Assembly (NCBI GenBank): GCA_029891385.1
Contig: CM057227.1
Coordinates: 96,291,818 to 96,355,817, forward strand
Length of the DNA: 64,000 bases
DNA from: Erythroxylum novogranatense
Taxonomy: Eukaryota > Streptophyta > Magnoliopsida > Malpighiales > Erythroxylaceae
Reading direction: 5' to 3'
Positions 1 to 12,563 of the stretch are shown in pieces. The position numbers were made by a program, and so were the translations under genes. Every line of letters begins with the position of its first letter. Position 1 is the stretch's first letter. The notes under the pieces were generated by a model, which did no database searches, had not been told where the DNA came from, and worked only from the letters and a program-made list of their open reading frames with translations.

Positions 1-95
1 TACCATTTTCCACCTCCCAAATCAACAATCACAAGAAACACTATTATCAATATTTCACAAGTTGCAGTTCTCTCCCCCCTCTTCTGCTCCAAGCT

Positions 96-623
96 ATGGC
101 CAATCTTCGCTTCCCATCCACAATCTTACTACTACTGCTCCTCAACTTGTCATTGTTGAGCTCATATGCCATTCGGATGAACACCCACAATCTTCTCGAA
201 ACAACATTGCCACAGATACCTGAGCTTCCAAAGCCCCAGATACCAGAAATTTCGAAACCTGAGTTACCTGAGCTTCCAAAGCCTGAGATACCAGAAATTC
301 CTAAACCTGAGTTACCTGAACTACCAAAACCCGAACTCCCAACTTTACCTAAACTCGAACGCCAGAACTTCCCAAATTTGAAGTTCCAACATTACCAGAA
401 ATTCCAAACCTGAAGTCCCAACCCCGCCAAAACATGAGTTGCCGAAATTCCAAAGCCGAAGTCCCAAGTTACCTGAATTGCCGAAATTCCAAAACCTAAA
501 GTCCCAACTTTGCCAAAACCAGAGTTGCCGAAATCCCAAATCCAGAAGTCCCAAGTTGCTGAATTGTCCAAGCCCACACTCCCAACAAAACCAGGCCTTC
601 CAATTCTCGAGGATCACCCTTAA
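96..623 (+). pseudogene. PELPK-type proline-rich protein, frameshifted copy 1
   Basis: Broken copy of the secreted proline-rich gene that is intact at 20659. The ATG, the hydrophobic signal peptide (about residues 1-25) and the first roughly 15 PELPK-like pentapeptides are kept. Near position 355 small deletions shift the frame, so the open frame ends at 413 after 105 residues. The remaining repeats lie in other frames as far as the ancestral stop at 621-623. The tail and 3' flank are closer to copy 3 than to copy 2. Relative to copies 2 and 3 the 5' leader also lacks 29 bp just upstream of the CAATCACAAG stretch. Expression cannot be judged because the window starts in the leader. Very likely non-functional. 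Confidence 0.85.
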
Positions 624-2755
624 GTAAATTTCTAGTGCTTAAGTCGCCAGCTACTTTCAATTATTTGTTAATGATATTGTAGACTATGGGGTGGGACTTC
701 AGTTTGAGAGCGATGTATCAAGCATTATTTCTGCTATTATTATGTATTTTCTTCACTATTTTATTATGAAATATTGTTTTATATAAAATTAATCTCATAG
801 AATAGAATAGGAGTATGGAAGATAACACAATGAAATAAAATAGAAGTTGAGCATACTACCAAATTTATTTTTTGATATTCACTTTCACATTAAAAATTCA
901 GTGCATATTTAGTTTAAATAGAGCATGTGAGATATGATTCAATTTTGTATTTTCACATGCAAAGTTAATTAAACTTATATAATCATTATAGATGTGTTCA
1001 TGGTAATATTAACATAGTCTTTAGTAATATTAAGCTATTCATATTCAAATTAGACAATAATATTTCATAAGTTATAATTTAAAACCTTAGTTTAGAATTA
1101 AAAAACATTTTCATTTAAATTAGTTAGTTCTAGCTAACAATTTCAAAGATTTCATTCATTTAATTATATACTTTCCTCCTAAAAAACCTTACTTATCATC
1201 ACAATTATGTATTCAAAATTTTGCCATAATCCAATTTCTAATTTTAATTAGGCTACATTAGTATAATCAATAAATACTGAGAACAAAAAATCATTCACTT
1301 TTGTTTCATTATTATTTCCAACAAAATAACTAACCAATTTGATATAAACCACAATGCCCAATGAGATTTTTAAGATGGACATTAAATTGCTAACTATGTT
1401 ATAGACTCTAAGGTCCATGCTCCAGTCTTACTTAAACCTACCCATTAGACTTGTGGCCAACTAGAAAATAACATTTTTCCCTAAATGTTTTGTTCCGTAA
1501 TAGTGGTATGTTGTGGAAAAAAAAAAGATTGTGAGCATTGCTTTCTTCCATTGTGCTTTATCTTATTTGCATCAATCTACTGAATTTTTGTATTTTCTAA
1601 TCAACTTCCATCATCTTAAGGAGGTATCTTAATTTTAATCCCACTGTATACACATGCTTTAAAGCTATATATATTTATCTGGTTAACTGTGGCATTGGTT
1701 GTAATGATTGTGTGTTAAAATCATATGTTGACACTGTTGTTAATATAATTTCAACATATAATACCAAAGCCTCTTTCATAATTTAGGAACTGTCTTGTTA
1801 TTTTCCCATTTTTGTGCTAGTCTTTGAGTATTATACCTATTTTTAATAACTTTTGTTAATAATAGTAAAATCATGTACACTTCATGTATTGTTCAAACAT
1901 ATGATTATATGTGTTTCGTGGCAAAATTTTAATTTCAAACAAAAGGACTAAAGAAATATGAGTCTTGAAGCTTCACAATGGCCTTTTTTCTCTATTTTTG
2001 AACTTATTTTCAATTTTTTTGTTAAAATTAATGCCACATAATCCTTAGAAATTTTAAAAGGAAAATAATCTATCTAAGTCATCGACAAAGGTTTTTGACG
2101 ACGAGTTTTTCTAAGTTAGAGGTTAAGGTTGAAGTTGGATCATAAATATGTTTTTGGATTTAATATAGGCATAACAACGTACCATTTTGTAGGGCATTTT
2201 CATAAAATTATTATTACTTTGAGAGAGGCATTTTGGCACAATTTATTTACAATTTTAACTCAAATTAAAATTTAATCTATTTACATGATAACTTTTTGGA
2301 TAACTTCACATGTTATTTTGCCTAGTTATCATTTATTTAATACAACATTTTGATTATATTAATTTATCATTAAATTTTGGATATAATTAAATATTATGTG
2401 CTTATCAATTTACCTTTCATAACTCTAGACATTCAAATATCTATTATTATTATTTTCTTCTAATATTGATAAATTGTTTTGCTAAGATTTGCATATTAAT
2501 GAAATTATCCCATAGTTGAGTTTATTGTTTAGTAGCATACTTCATTAGTGAAGAAATTTTATTGAATATTATCAACTGAAATAGTTTTACTATAATTTTA
2601 AAGATAATTGATGAATTAGTTGTGATATTTAATATATTTCCCTTATCTGTGAATGAGTTTATTTTTTATGTCCAACGAACTCTAGCATTCAATGATCACT
2701 TTTGTGGATCATTTAATAAACTTAAAATTAACATCTTGTTGTACATGCATATTTA

Positions 2756-3575
2756 GGAACGGTAATAGGTGGGCTAAGATCTAACAATAGTGAAATTTTC
2801 TTAAAATCTTGAGCCCAACTCGAAGCCCAATCGGGCTACCGAGGCCTAATTAGGCTTTATTTAGACTCATTTAGGCTGAGTTAAGCTTAACTGATTGAGT
2901 TACAATCAAATGCCCATCTTTTAACCATTTAAAAAATATATTGAGTTACAATCAAATGCCCATCCTTTAACCAAACTCGTTACGCCCAAAAGTCTAACTA
3001 TTTAAAAAATATATTAAATATTATGTAGCCTAATTAGAGTAAATCAAGCCTAGAAGCCAACTTTTTGGAGTTTTTGTGATTTAGGCAAAGACTTAAATGC
3101 TTTATTTAGAAAATCAATTTTCACCTTCTTATCTTTTCACTAGAATATGAATGAGCATCTTAGATCCCATTTTCCAAACTCCATAATAAAAGTGAAAAGA
3201 CAAGGAGGAGGAATTTAATTTCATAAATAAAGCATTTGAGCCATTACTTAAATTAAAATTCACTAAAGGATTGAGCTTTTGGGCTTAACTTTACTTAGTT
3301 GGTCTTTGGACCCCTTATCTTAAATATGCTTTATTATTAAAAAATGTACTTTGGTTTTAAAATAAGGTAATGTTATCTTTAATATAGTTAGCCTTTAGGC
3401 TTTAGGTTAAGATGGGTTGTTTTGCCTAAGCTTGTTCTTGCTATGAAGTTCAAAAAATTATACAAGTAAAATTTTGAATTTAACTTGAAACTCGGTCAAT
3501 TTAGACTAAGCTCATTGACTTCGAATCGAGATAAATCGGGTTAGATCGAGCTCGAGCTATTTTATCATTTCTATG
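2756..3575. repeat. hAT-like non-autonomous element, block 1 copy
   Basis: A GC-richer segment with many GGGCT/AGCCC words that starts AGGAACGGTAATAGGTGGG and ends near AGCTATTTTATCATTTCT. The two ends form an imperfect inverted repeat of about 15 bp. Such ends and composition resemble plant hAT-type MITEs, but I could not define a clean 8-bp target duplication. Copies lie at about 22074-22888 and 59409-60220; block 3 keeps only its first 40 bp. No coding sequence seen. Confidence 0.4.
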
Positions 3576-3639
3576 TATATTATTGTTCCTATTATAGTTT
3601 TCATTCAACTTTAAATAATCTCCAACTTTCCTATTTTGA

Positions 3640-4415
3640 AACTTAATAAACAATATGTTGAATCTCTCATGATGAATCTAACGATCAGGAAATTAGATTT
3701 AACCTTAAGAGAGGACTCGCCAGCTAAACCCATTTTTGGGACTTTTGTTAATAATTAGAAGTTTTATGATAACTAAAAGTACTCAAATTAGTGTTATTTG
3801 ATAATCATGAGGTATCATATGGAGGACTCTACTCCTTGTAGTATTAAAAAGATTGAGAATGATAAGGAATATACCGAACCCATAAAACAATGATAATAAT
3901 ATCTTGAGAAACCTCATTCCACTATTTTATGATGGTGCTAATGCGATTGGAGATCATATTAACGAGATTGTGGTTTGCTATAATAAGAGTAAGGCAATCG
4001 ATATGGAAGTTAATGAAGAAAGTAAAGGAAAGAAGTGTGGTAATGGTTATAAATCAAAACAATAATAGTCAAAAAAGGAAGCCTTTACCAAAGAATATGA
4101 ATAACAATAAGCCTTTCAAGAAACAAAATAAATTCAATAATGGGAATGAATAAGGAGTGACCTTAGCTTTTAATGCTCTCAAGATTACAATTACTATCAT
4201 AGGTTTAGGCACAAAAGGAAGATTGTAAGAAGCTTATAACTAGACTAGAAAGGTAACTTTGTACCATGGTTCTATTTTGATTAGAAAAGAAACTTCATGT
4301 GGTAACTTTTACAAGCTTGATTTGGTAGATATATCATTTTTTATTCTTCTCTCTTTTAATATTGATGCTACCATAAAGAGGTTGAGATTCAATGAAAAAT
4401 ATTCTATTATATGGT
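3640..4415 (+). pseudogene. Decayed Ty1/copia gag-pol, block 1 copy (left piece)
   Basis: Remnant of a copia polyprotein. Translated pieces resemble the UBN2-type gag (an 'LDLTLRED' stretch followed by an IREHI-like region read as IGDHIN), then a half zinc knuckle (KRKDCKKL), then the start of the pre-integrase region (NFYKLDLVD). Frames are broken throughout. The rest of this copy continues beyond the Athila insertion at 18516. Parallel copies are at 22945-24135 and 60296-61475. Confidence 0.55.
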
Positions 4416-6119
4416 TGAAATAGACCTTTTTCGTCCGATTATCGCCTTGGAGCTACTTCAAAATTTTAACCAAGGATTGCGTATAGCGCAACTTCGGGTC
4501 GTTCTCTTGAGGAACCAAAAGTGAAATTAATTTTCTAAGTAACTAAATGTATTGGAAACTAAATTATAAAATGAGGTTGATTTTAACAATTACCGCTAAA
4601 ATTTGCAACGAATGAAAATAAATGCAAAGGACTTGTTTTTGGTATTTTAAAATTTAAATGAGCAATTTGAAATGACAACGAGTGAATTAAATAAGAAAAC
4701 AGACACAAGTAATTAACAATGATAAATGCAATCCTCTAGTTCAATAACGCAGACAATCATCACTCAACAAGATAGGGGAATTAAAACAATTAAACCAAAA
4801 ATTAAAATCGAGCTTTTAATCTAACAACCGAGCCACCTCGAATTGTTACAAAAATATTTTCCAAAAATCCCAATTTACTACCTGCCACCAGACTAGTAAA
4901 ATAGAACTAAGGATACTAACACCAATGCTCGACTGTTACGCAAATTTTTAGAAACAGAATTAATGCCAGCAATAGATATAATGATCCGACAATTCAAACC
5001 ATCATGAATAATCACCAATTTCGCTAAAATCTCAATATAAAGTTTTGACCCAAAACAGAGTAATGAAATTAAATCCGAAATCAACACAATATCAATCGCC
5101 AAACAATAATCTAGTCATAGAACACAACTCCAAATAATTAAATAGTAAAATCTATGAATTACTAATTAATTAAATGGACAGAAAATAATTGCAGTTTAAA
5201 CTCCCCTATAAAAACTCCAAGCTCCCGCCTTTGCCGTTGAACCGAAGGATTAAGATGAATTAGCCACAAAAATTCATTAAAGCTGTTGCCGACGTTGAAA
5301 TTTGGTGATCAGCTAAGAAGGTAGGAAATTGTGACATTTTTCTTCTTTTTCTAACCCCTCACAAAATATCCACTGCACTTGTATGGTCCCCTAGTTCACG
5401 CTGCCATCTCTTCATCTATTTTGTATTTTCTCCAGCCACTTACGCCCAACAGCCCTTTGCTCTTGCTTGATGTGACTCCTATTTTTTTTCTTTCTCCAGA
5501 CCACGTAACACTCTACTCTTCACGCCAGCTGGGTTTTATTCTTTCACACACTACATAGCACTCAACAACCCAACGCCAACTGCTGGAAGCAACCCACGCA
5601 ACAGCTCCTAGTTCTCCAAGACAGCTGTTGTCTCTCCACTCTACACTGCACAACTCAAACATTTCTGCCTCTACTTTTCCAGCTCCAACGCTGTACATAT
5701 GCTTCACTAGATCTCCTCCTCCACTCAAGGCAGCACAAGCTCACTCACCATACAACACAACAACGTTACTCTCATCACCAACGCCACACTTCCCAGCTGC
5801 CTTGCGTGATCTCCCTTCTACAAACTTCCACCAGTCACTCATCACACACAGCTCACACAACGTACAACTCCTTCAACCCTCTACTCAATGCCACCTTGGT
5901 TAATTTATTTATCTCTAATACTACTACACACACTCCAGCCCAAACTCTCTTTTAATTTAACTCACGCAGCCCTCAACAGCAGCCCACAAATCACACATGC
6001 ACACTCTACTCTCACACTCACGTAAATCACTACTTGCCCACTTCTCCTTGTTACTCACAGCAGCTGTCTCACAACTTCGGAACTCCACCAGCCCTCCCTA
6101 ATGATGCACAACTGCTTCA

Positions 6120-6191
<72 letters not shown>

Positions 6192-7498
6192 CGCACTCCA
6201 CCAACTCACTCACGCCTAAGGTAGCCTTACGCAGAACCCACTAGTCTCCCCAGCACCAACTCACTTCTGACTTTAAAAGCCACCAGCTCCACACATCATG
6301 TAGCCCACAAACGTCCAGCCTCCTTTCACCGCCAGCTGCTAGTGTGTCTTTATGCTTTCCTTCCTTTCTTCTAATTCCTCCTTTCTTGGTCCACATCCCA
6401 TACAAGCCACTTCAAGATAACATCTAGCACCATACTGCCTTGCGTTTTTTTCTTCTATTATTTTTCTTTTTTAACTCATATCACGCCAACGACACACTCA
6501 CACATGGTCCTTCAACAACATGTCTCCTTATTATTTTCTTTTTCCAACCAGCTGCTTTCTTCGTGATTGGTTTTTCTCCCTTGTTTTGTTTTCCAGCCCA
6601 TGCTCTTTATTTTTTTCCTCAGATCACGCCTCCAATCCACGCACTCCCAAGCTAGCTACATAGACCACGCAAAAACCTTCTCTGTAGCTAGATGTGACTA
6701 ATACATTGTTGCATTTTCTGTCCCTTTCTAACGCACGCAGCACCTTCTCCTTCTAATTTACATACCACGCACTCAACCCAGCTGCTGATTTTCGTTCCTC
6801 TCTTCTTAATGCCATAGCCAAGCTCAAGACCACAAAACTTCAGCCAACAACGCCTCCACTAGCATACACTCACGCCCTCTCTTCACGTTCCCAAACACCT
6901 GCTACCAGCTCCATGACAACACAATACACTCCACCAAGATAGCTGCTGCCTATATTATTTTTAAAGCCCATCTCTTTATTTTTTTCAAGCTGGCACACCA
7001 CTCCTACACAAGCCAACAACGTCTTCAGCTTGCTTCTTTTTCTGCTACAAACCATAAGACCACCTCACAACAACGCCACCTGCACTCCACATGCACATAC
7101 TAACCATGTCTCCCTCTATGCCTTTGCTGCTCACAACCCACGTTTCTTCTTATTTTTTTCAGAACTTTTCAGAGCAGCACACACTCATATTAGTTGGTCC
7201 ACTTACGTTGCTTTTGTTTTCCTTTTTTATTTTGCTTTTCCTTCATTTTCTTTAATGTGCTTTTCTTTAATTTCTTTAAATAACCTACAAAAAAAATACA
7301 AATAATGTAGCATCAATTGTCTAAATTTTAATTTATCACAGTTAAACCAAAATACGACAATTTTTGCCCCTATAAACACAAATTAAATGCAAGGTACAAC
7401 AATTCAAATAGTAATCAAATAAAGCTATCAATACCAATTTTAGTGACAAAAACTCATCCAAATGATATGAAAATATATATAAATAAATGAGTTTGTCA
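4416..7498 (-). repeat. LTR of Athila element 1 (3' LTR, left)
   Basis: Begins TGAAATAGACC and ends GAGTTTGTCA. It matches 15466-18510 over its whole length apart from scattered substitutions, small indels and a longer TA run. Much of it is rich in CT and CA, which gives many short spurious ORFs. It holds no gene. Confidence 0.95.
6122..6190. repeat. (TA)n microsatellite inside left LTR
   Basis: About 68 bp of uninterrupted TA dinucleotides. The same site in the other LTR (17179-17202) has only about 24 bp with a C interruption, so most of the tract arose after insertion. Confidence 0.95.
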
Positions 7499-7516
7499 AC
7501 TCCCCCACACTTAGCT
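7499..7516 (-). other. Polypurine tract of Athila element 1
   Basis: On the minus strand this reads AAGTGTGGGGGAGT directly before the 3' LTR, the expected place and composition for the plus-strand primer of reverse transcription. Confidence 0.8.
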
Positions 7517-8128
7517 TTTTGCACTCCTGGGCAAATTATCAGTAAGAAATCCAACAGTTAATCTCAATACAAGCAAACATAAAACCGACAAGGCAAGAAT
7601 ATGCAATCAACTCAAACAACCTCTATCCTTAATCAACCAACAGTCATGGAATGCTTCGGTGCAAAGAAACTAACACAAGAGACATAGCAAGATAAAAGAA
7701 AAAGAAACATAGTAGAGCGCTCATAGGGTATAAGTGTTTCTCTCATCTCTCAAACAGGCAAATTTCACTCAATCTACCTAGATTAGCACCTACCATAAGC
7801 TTGTAAAAATTCTACTATCTCCACCACTAACATACCACAGATTCATGATCAAGGGGACTTTGTAGGGTTGTAATGTTGATGAAAGACTAATGAACGGATG
7901 AAATGGAAAAGAGAAGGAAAAAAATGACAAATGTATTGCATGAGTATTAAGAATAACTCAAAATGAGTTAAAGCGCAACCATCAATTGAACACCAATGTG
8001 CAATTATCATCTTTCAAGACCCAATCTTTAATCTTCAATCCACCAAAGGATGCCTTATTTCAAACTTGATTCTTGTTTGCCAAATTATTTTCTTGTTTTT
8101 TTTTCTTTTTGGCTTTTCTCTTTATTTT

Positions 8129-8160
<32 letters not shown>

Positions 8161-9058
8161 TTTTGCAAATTTGGCATACCTGAACTCAAGAAGATAAAAA
8201 TCACAACAGAAATTATGCACATTTAATCATGAAGAACATAACGTAACTCATGCAAAACACTTGTGCCAAAAACAACAGAATGAATAAAAGTGAAGGCTCA
8301 AAGGGGGTAAGCAACGGTCAATTAAAATGGCTTGTGTTTGGGAAAAAGGGTTTAGAAAAGAATGCCCCCATCATACCCACAAATCTAGGTATTAATGCAT
8401 CTTTGAAAAAGAATCTATACAAGTTCTAGAGGCTAATCAAGCTAGGTAGAAATCACACAAGATGAGAAAGAAAAGTAAGGCTCAAAATTCCTTCCAACAA
8501 GGTTTTATCTAAGATATTTCTTTCCTTAAATCAAGTTATACCATAAGGTTAGTAACACTGCACCAAAGGCACTCCACTATGCTAATCAACTAAGAATAAA
8601 AATTACTCAAATCAAATGCATTCAAACCTTGACATGTCAATCTTCACATGCATAAGCAACAAGGATTTGAAAACAAACTCAAGGACTGCAAAAGTCAAGT
8701 GCGAAGTGGGATTAAACGCAGCAAACCGTTCACAAGAGAAAGAAGAAGAAAAAAATCAAACAAAGAGTGCAAAATGATAAGGCAATAAAATGGCAATCCA
8801 AGCAATGACAAACAATTCAACCAAATCAATCCCTCCCCCACACTGAAAACAACACATTGGCCTCAATGTAAGAAAAATAACTATAGGCGAAATGTCAAAA
8901 GCAACAAACAATAACTAAAGGAAAGAAACAACTAACACTACTTCCTACTAAAAAGGTTTCCTTCCCCCACACTTTTTCCGCATTATCTCAGTAGACAAAT
9001 ATCACCAGAAATATAACAGAGAATAAAAGGATAAAGGTGGAAGGAAACAACCGTGTGA
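7517..9058. other. Non-coding 3' internal region of Athila element 1
   Basis: About 1.5 kb between the end of integrase and the polypurine tract. Some Athila elements carry an env-like ORF here. I see no ORF that supports one. A T-rich run lies at about 8088-8165. Confidence 0.6.
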
Positions 9059-10273
9059 TTAAGGGGGTCTATGATCGTCATGGTAGTGCTTAAGCAGATA
9101 GCCGTTGACTTGTGAAATATGACCAGTAGCTTCATCCACTAGCTCTACCGTTCCAAATGAATGTACCTTTGTAACTTTGAAAGGGCCCTCCCACTTGATG
9201 ACGAACTTTCCAGGCATCAATTTTAGTCGAGCCTTGAACTTTAGAACCTTGTCACCTTCATGGAATTCTTTCATCAGAATCTGTTTGTCATGAATTATTT
9301 TCAGCTTATCCTTGTAGATTCTGGCATTATCATAAGACTCAAGTCTCATCTCTTCAAGTTATTGGAGTTGCATTGTCCGATTTTCAAGTGCAGATTCAAG
9401 GTCTGCATTACATGCCTTGATCGCCCAATAAGATTTGTGCTCGATCTCCATAGGTAGATGGCAAGACTTGCCGTAAAGCAACCGGAAAGGGGACATGCCT
9501 ATAGGGGTCTTGTAGGCAGTCCTGTAAGCCCACAGTGCCTCCTCGAGCCTTTCACTCCAATCTTTTCGGGATGGCTTCGCAATTTTTTCTAGTATACGCT
9601 TTACTTCCCGATTGGAGACTTCAGTCAATCCATTTGTCTGAGGGTGGTAAGGAGTAGCTAGCTTGTGATTAACTCCATATTTAGCAAGTAAAGACTTAAT
9701 AGTCCTATTGTAGAAATGTGTTCCTTGGTCATTGACGATTGCTCTTGGAATGTCGTACCTGCAAAACATATGAGCACGTAAAAATTTGGCAACAGTAGAA
9801 GCATCATCTTTCCTAGTTGGCACTGCCTCTACCCACCTAGATACATAATCTACTGCAAGAAATATATATGAAAACCCAAATGATGAAGGAAAGGGACCCA
9901 TAAAATCCATGCCCCAGACATCAAAAATTTCACAAAAATGTATAGGTCTTAAAGGCATTTCATGCTTTTTACCCAGACTCCCAAACCTCTGACACTTATC
10001 ACAAGACTTGCAAAAAGTATAAGCATCTTTAAACAAAGTAGGCCAGTAAAATCCACACTCTAAAACCTTCCTAGCAGTCCTATTAGCACTAAAATGCCCC
10101 TCGCAAGATAAAGAATGTGCAAAGGTAAGGATAGAGTGGATCTCATTGTTAGGAACACATCGTCGAATTATCTGATCGCTGCATTGCTTCCAAAGAATTG
10201 GAGCATCCCAGGTATAGTATCTTGCCTCTCTCTTCAACTTATCAACCTGAAATTTAGACATAACAGGAGGCAC
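9059..10273 (-). pseudogene. Integrase of Athila element 1
   Basis: Inserts element cDNA into host DNA. On the minus strand the zinc-binding HHCC region comes first (HSLSCEGHF, then CKSCDKC). The catalytic core follows with Asp in GMDFMGPFP, Asp in IVNDQGTHF and Glu in LTEVSNREVKR, so the DDE triad is intact. The C-terminal segment (9059-9349) has the GPF-type motif (KWEGPFKV) and no chromodomain. A single in-frame TAA near 9358 separates core and C-terminal part. Core 304 residues, tail 96. Probably inactive because of the stop. Confidence 0.9.
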
Positions 10274-10373
10274 AAAATCAGCAACAATGTAATTAACAAT
10301 GTCCGAGTACCAAGGCTCTGCATCGCCAAGGCAAAAGTTCGAATCGGAAAAGAATCAACAAGAAGATCAAGAG

Positions 10374-10740
10374 TCAACTCCTTGGTGCCTTCAGTAACCG
10401 ACTAAGGTGGTCAGCAACATGATTTTCTGCTCCAGCTCGGTCTCTGATTTCAATATCAAACTCCTGTAACATCAATGCCCATCTCAATAGTCTTGGTTTA
10501 GATTGAGGCTTCTTGAACAAGTACCGATCGTCAGATGATCTGTGAAAACAACCACTCGAGAGTTTATCGATATTGTCTAAACTTATCCAAAGCAAAGATT
10601 ATAGCAAAAGTTCTTTCTCGGTAGTGGTATAGTTCACTTGAGCTGAGTCAAGTGTGTTGGAGGCATAAGTTATCACTCTAGATCGCTTTTCCGCCTCTGT
10701 CCAAGCATAGCACCAATGCGCAGTTAGAAGCATCACAAGA
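10374..10740 (-). pseudogene. RNase H of Athila element 1, frameshifted
   Basis: Degrades the RNA strand during reverse transcription. The upstream part shows CDAS and the NYTTTEKE region in shifted frames. The open 73-residue piece (10374-10595) covers the C-terminal half with [16 protein letters not shown] and the ADHLSRL signature. At least two frameshifts separate it from the RT. Bases 10274-10373 hold a further degraded linker. Confidence 0.85.
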
Positions 10741-10744
10741 TAGC

Positions 10745-11980
10745 TCAAAAGCCAAATCCAGTTAGGTGCAATCGAATAGGAGGTGAAACAAGCAAAGACT
10801 TCAAAGTATTAAAAGCATGTCTACATTTATCATCAAAGTGAAAATCAATATCTTTTTTCAACAATGTAGAAAGGGGTAAAGCAATTTTACTAAAATCCTT
10901 TACAAAGCGCCGATAATACCCCGCATGCCTCAAGAAAGATCTCAATTCTTTTAGACAAGTAGGATAAGGAAGTGAAGAAATGATTTCAATCTTGGCTCTC
11001 TCAACCTCAATCCTCTTTTTAGAGATGTGATGACCTAAAACTATGCCACTATCCACCATAAAATGACATTTTTCATAATTCAAAACCAGATTTTTCTGAA
11101 TGCATCTATCAAGAACACGTTCAAGACTAAACAAGCAATCATCAAAATTATCACCATAAACAGTGAAGTCATCCATAAAAACCTCCATATTTTGCTCCAA
11201 TAAATTACAGAAAATTGCCATCATACACCTTTGAAAGGTGCCTGGAGCGTTACACAATCCAAATGGCATCCTTCGATAAGCGTAGGTACCAAAAGGGAAT
11301 GTAAACGTAGTCTTGTCTTGGTCATTGGTGCAATCCAGACTTGAAGTAACACGAAAACCATCCAAGAAACAATAGTGAGATTTCCCAGATACTCTTTCCA
11401 ACATTTGATCAATAAAAGGTAATGGAAAATGATCCTTCCTAGTTGCTTCATTCAACTTCCGATAGTCAATGCACATTCTCCAAGCATTTTGAACTCTTGA
11501 TGGAATGAGTTCATCACTCTCATTTCTCACCACTGTGATACCGCTCTTTTTCGGTACTACTTGTACCGGGCTCACCCACTCACTGTCTGATATGACATAT
11601 ATGATCCCCGCACTCAACAACTTAGACACTTCCTTTTTAATCACATCATGAATAAGAGGATTCGACCGCCGGGGTGGCTGCCGAACTGGTTTGGACCCGT
11701 CAGTCAAAAGGATTTTGTGTGTGCAAACCAAGGGATCAATTCCAGGTAAGTCCCCTAAAGACCAACCTATAGCCCTCCTATATCTTTTCAACGCAGAAAC
11801 TAGTCTCTCTTCTTCAGAACTACTCAGATAATTGGAAATGATAACAGGCAATTTGCAATCATCTGCAAGAAAGACATATTTCAAGTTAGAGGGAAGGGGT
11901 TTCGATTCTAAATCGGGGTTGCTGATAGAAGGAACCAGTTTTGGTATATCGAATGCATTAAGTGAAAGTGGTGCGTCCAT
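10745..11980 (-). pseudogene. Reverse transcriptase of Athila element 1
   Basis: RNA-dependent DNA polymerase of the element, a 411-residue open stretch. The RT palm is recognisable by WRMCIDYRKLN, RRMPFGLCNAP and the catalytic FMDDF box (the YxDD equivalent, both Asp present), followed by the thumb-side GHHIS region. Around 11295-11350, just before DQDKTTF, the conserved aromatic loop is replaced by an unrelated string of about 11 residues. This looks like three nearby single-base losses that restored the frame. The ORF therefore stays open, but a conserved RT segment is lost. Confidence 0.88.
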
Positions 11981-12552
11981 GTGACTTCGGGATGAGGATT
12001 TAAGCTCTGTGCAGCGTGTATGTCCTCCAATTCCAGACTCGGGCCCACAATCGATGACTGAAACATCGAACTAGGTTCACCGATCAAGAGAAGAGAAAGT
12101 AAATCAGAAGTAAGAGTAGTAATAGAAGGGTTTAGAATAGTAGCAGGGTCATTGCTATCCTCTTCTAATATTCCAGCACCACTTGAAGAAGAAGCTACAT
12201 TTGTAGCTTGCATAAAAGCTTCTTTTCATCGGCCTCGCAAAATCAAGAAACACACCTTCCTCAAGGCTATCAAGTGCGTAATCAACGGTAATATCAAAAC
12301 AAAAGACGATCGAATTTTGCAAGTAGAAAGCCAATTATCTATCTCTAAACAATAGATACATGATATATCACCTTCACATGCACAAAAATCAGAAGAATGG
12401 GTGGAGGATAAACAAGCAAGTGTTTCATGATGATTCACACCCATAGTACAACAGTCAGGCTCATGCACCTCAGTCTCATGCAAATTTTCCACATCATGGC
12501 ATTCAATCAAACTAACACCCAAGTAAGAACAATCCTCATAACCATGACTCAT
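11908..12552 (-). pseudogene. Protease-RT linker of Athila element 1
   Basis: Two overlapping short frames (12226-12552 and 11908-12213) bridge protease and RT. They have no recognisable catalytic motif. Their position and minus-strand direction fit the poorly conserved linker of Athila polyproteins. The frame changes twice, so the polyprotein is not continuous here. Confidence 0.5.
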
Positions 12553-12563
12553 ACTTCGAAAGA

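Larger units (their letters stand above)
1..4415. repeat. Duplicated block 1, left part
   Basis: The left part of the first of four related blocks. It holds a broken PELPK gene, AT-rich spacer, a hAT-like repeat and the start of a decayed copia element. The same order recurs from 20530, 29840 and (without the gene) 59029. It is cut at 4415 by the first Athila element and resumes at 18516, where the sequence joins as it does in block 2 near 23755. Bases 624-2755 have no gene that I can support; they match 30507-32650 closely, and block 2 lacks the equivalent of about 830-2090. Confidence 0.85.

Noticed and set aside
2220..2750. Short plus-strand ORFs in the common flank (as at 32042-32631).
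   Set aside because: Not open in the other blocks; AT-rich chance frames.
5628..5903. Ser/Thr/Pro-rich ORFs in the Athila 1 LTRs (also 16501-16881, 7030-7305, 6440-6655).
   Set aside because: They lie in CT-rich LTR DNA, are not kept in frame between the two LTRs, and contain no domain.
6034..6219. ORF with an Ile-Tyr run.
   Set aside because: It is a translated TA microsatellite.
7517..9058. Possible env-like ORF of Athila element 1.
   Set aside because: Only short frames on the minus strand, with no signal or transmembrane segment.
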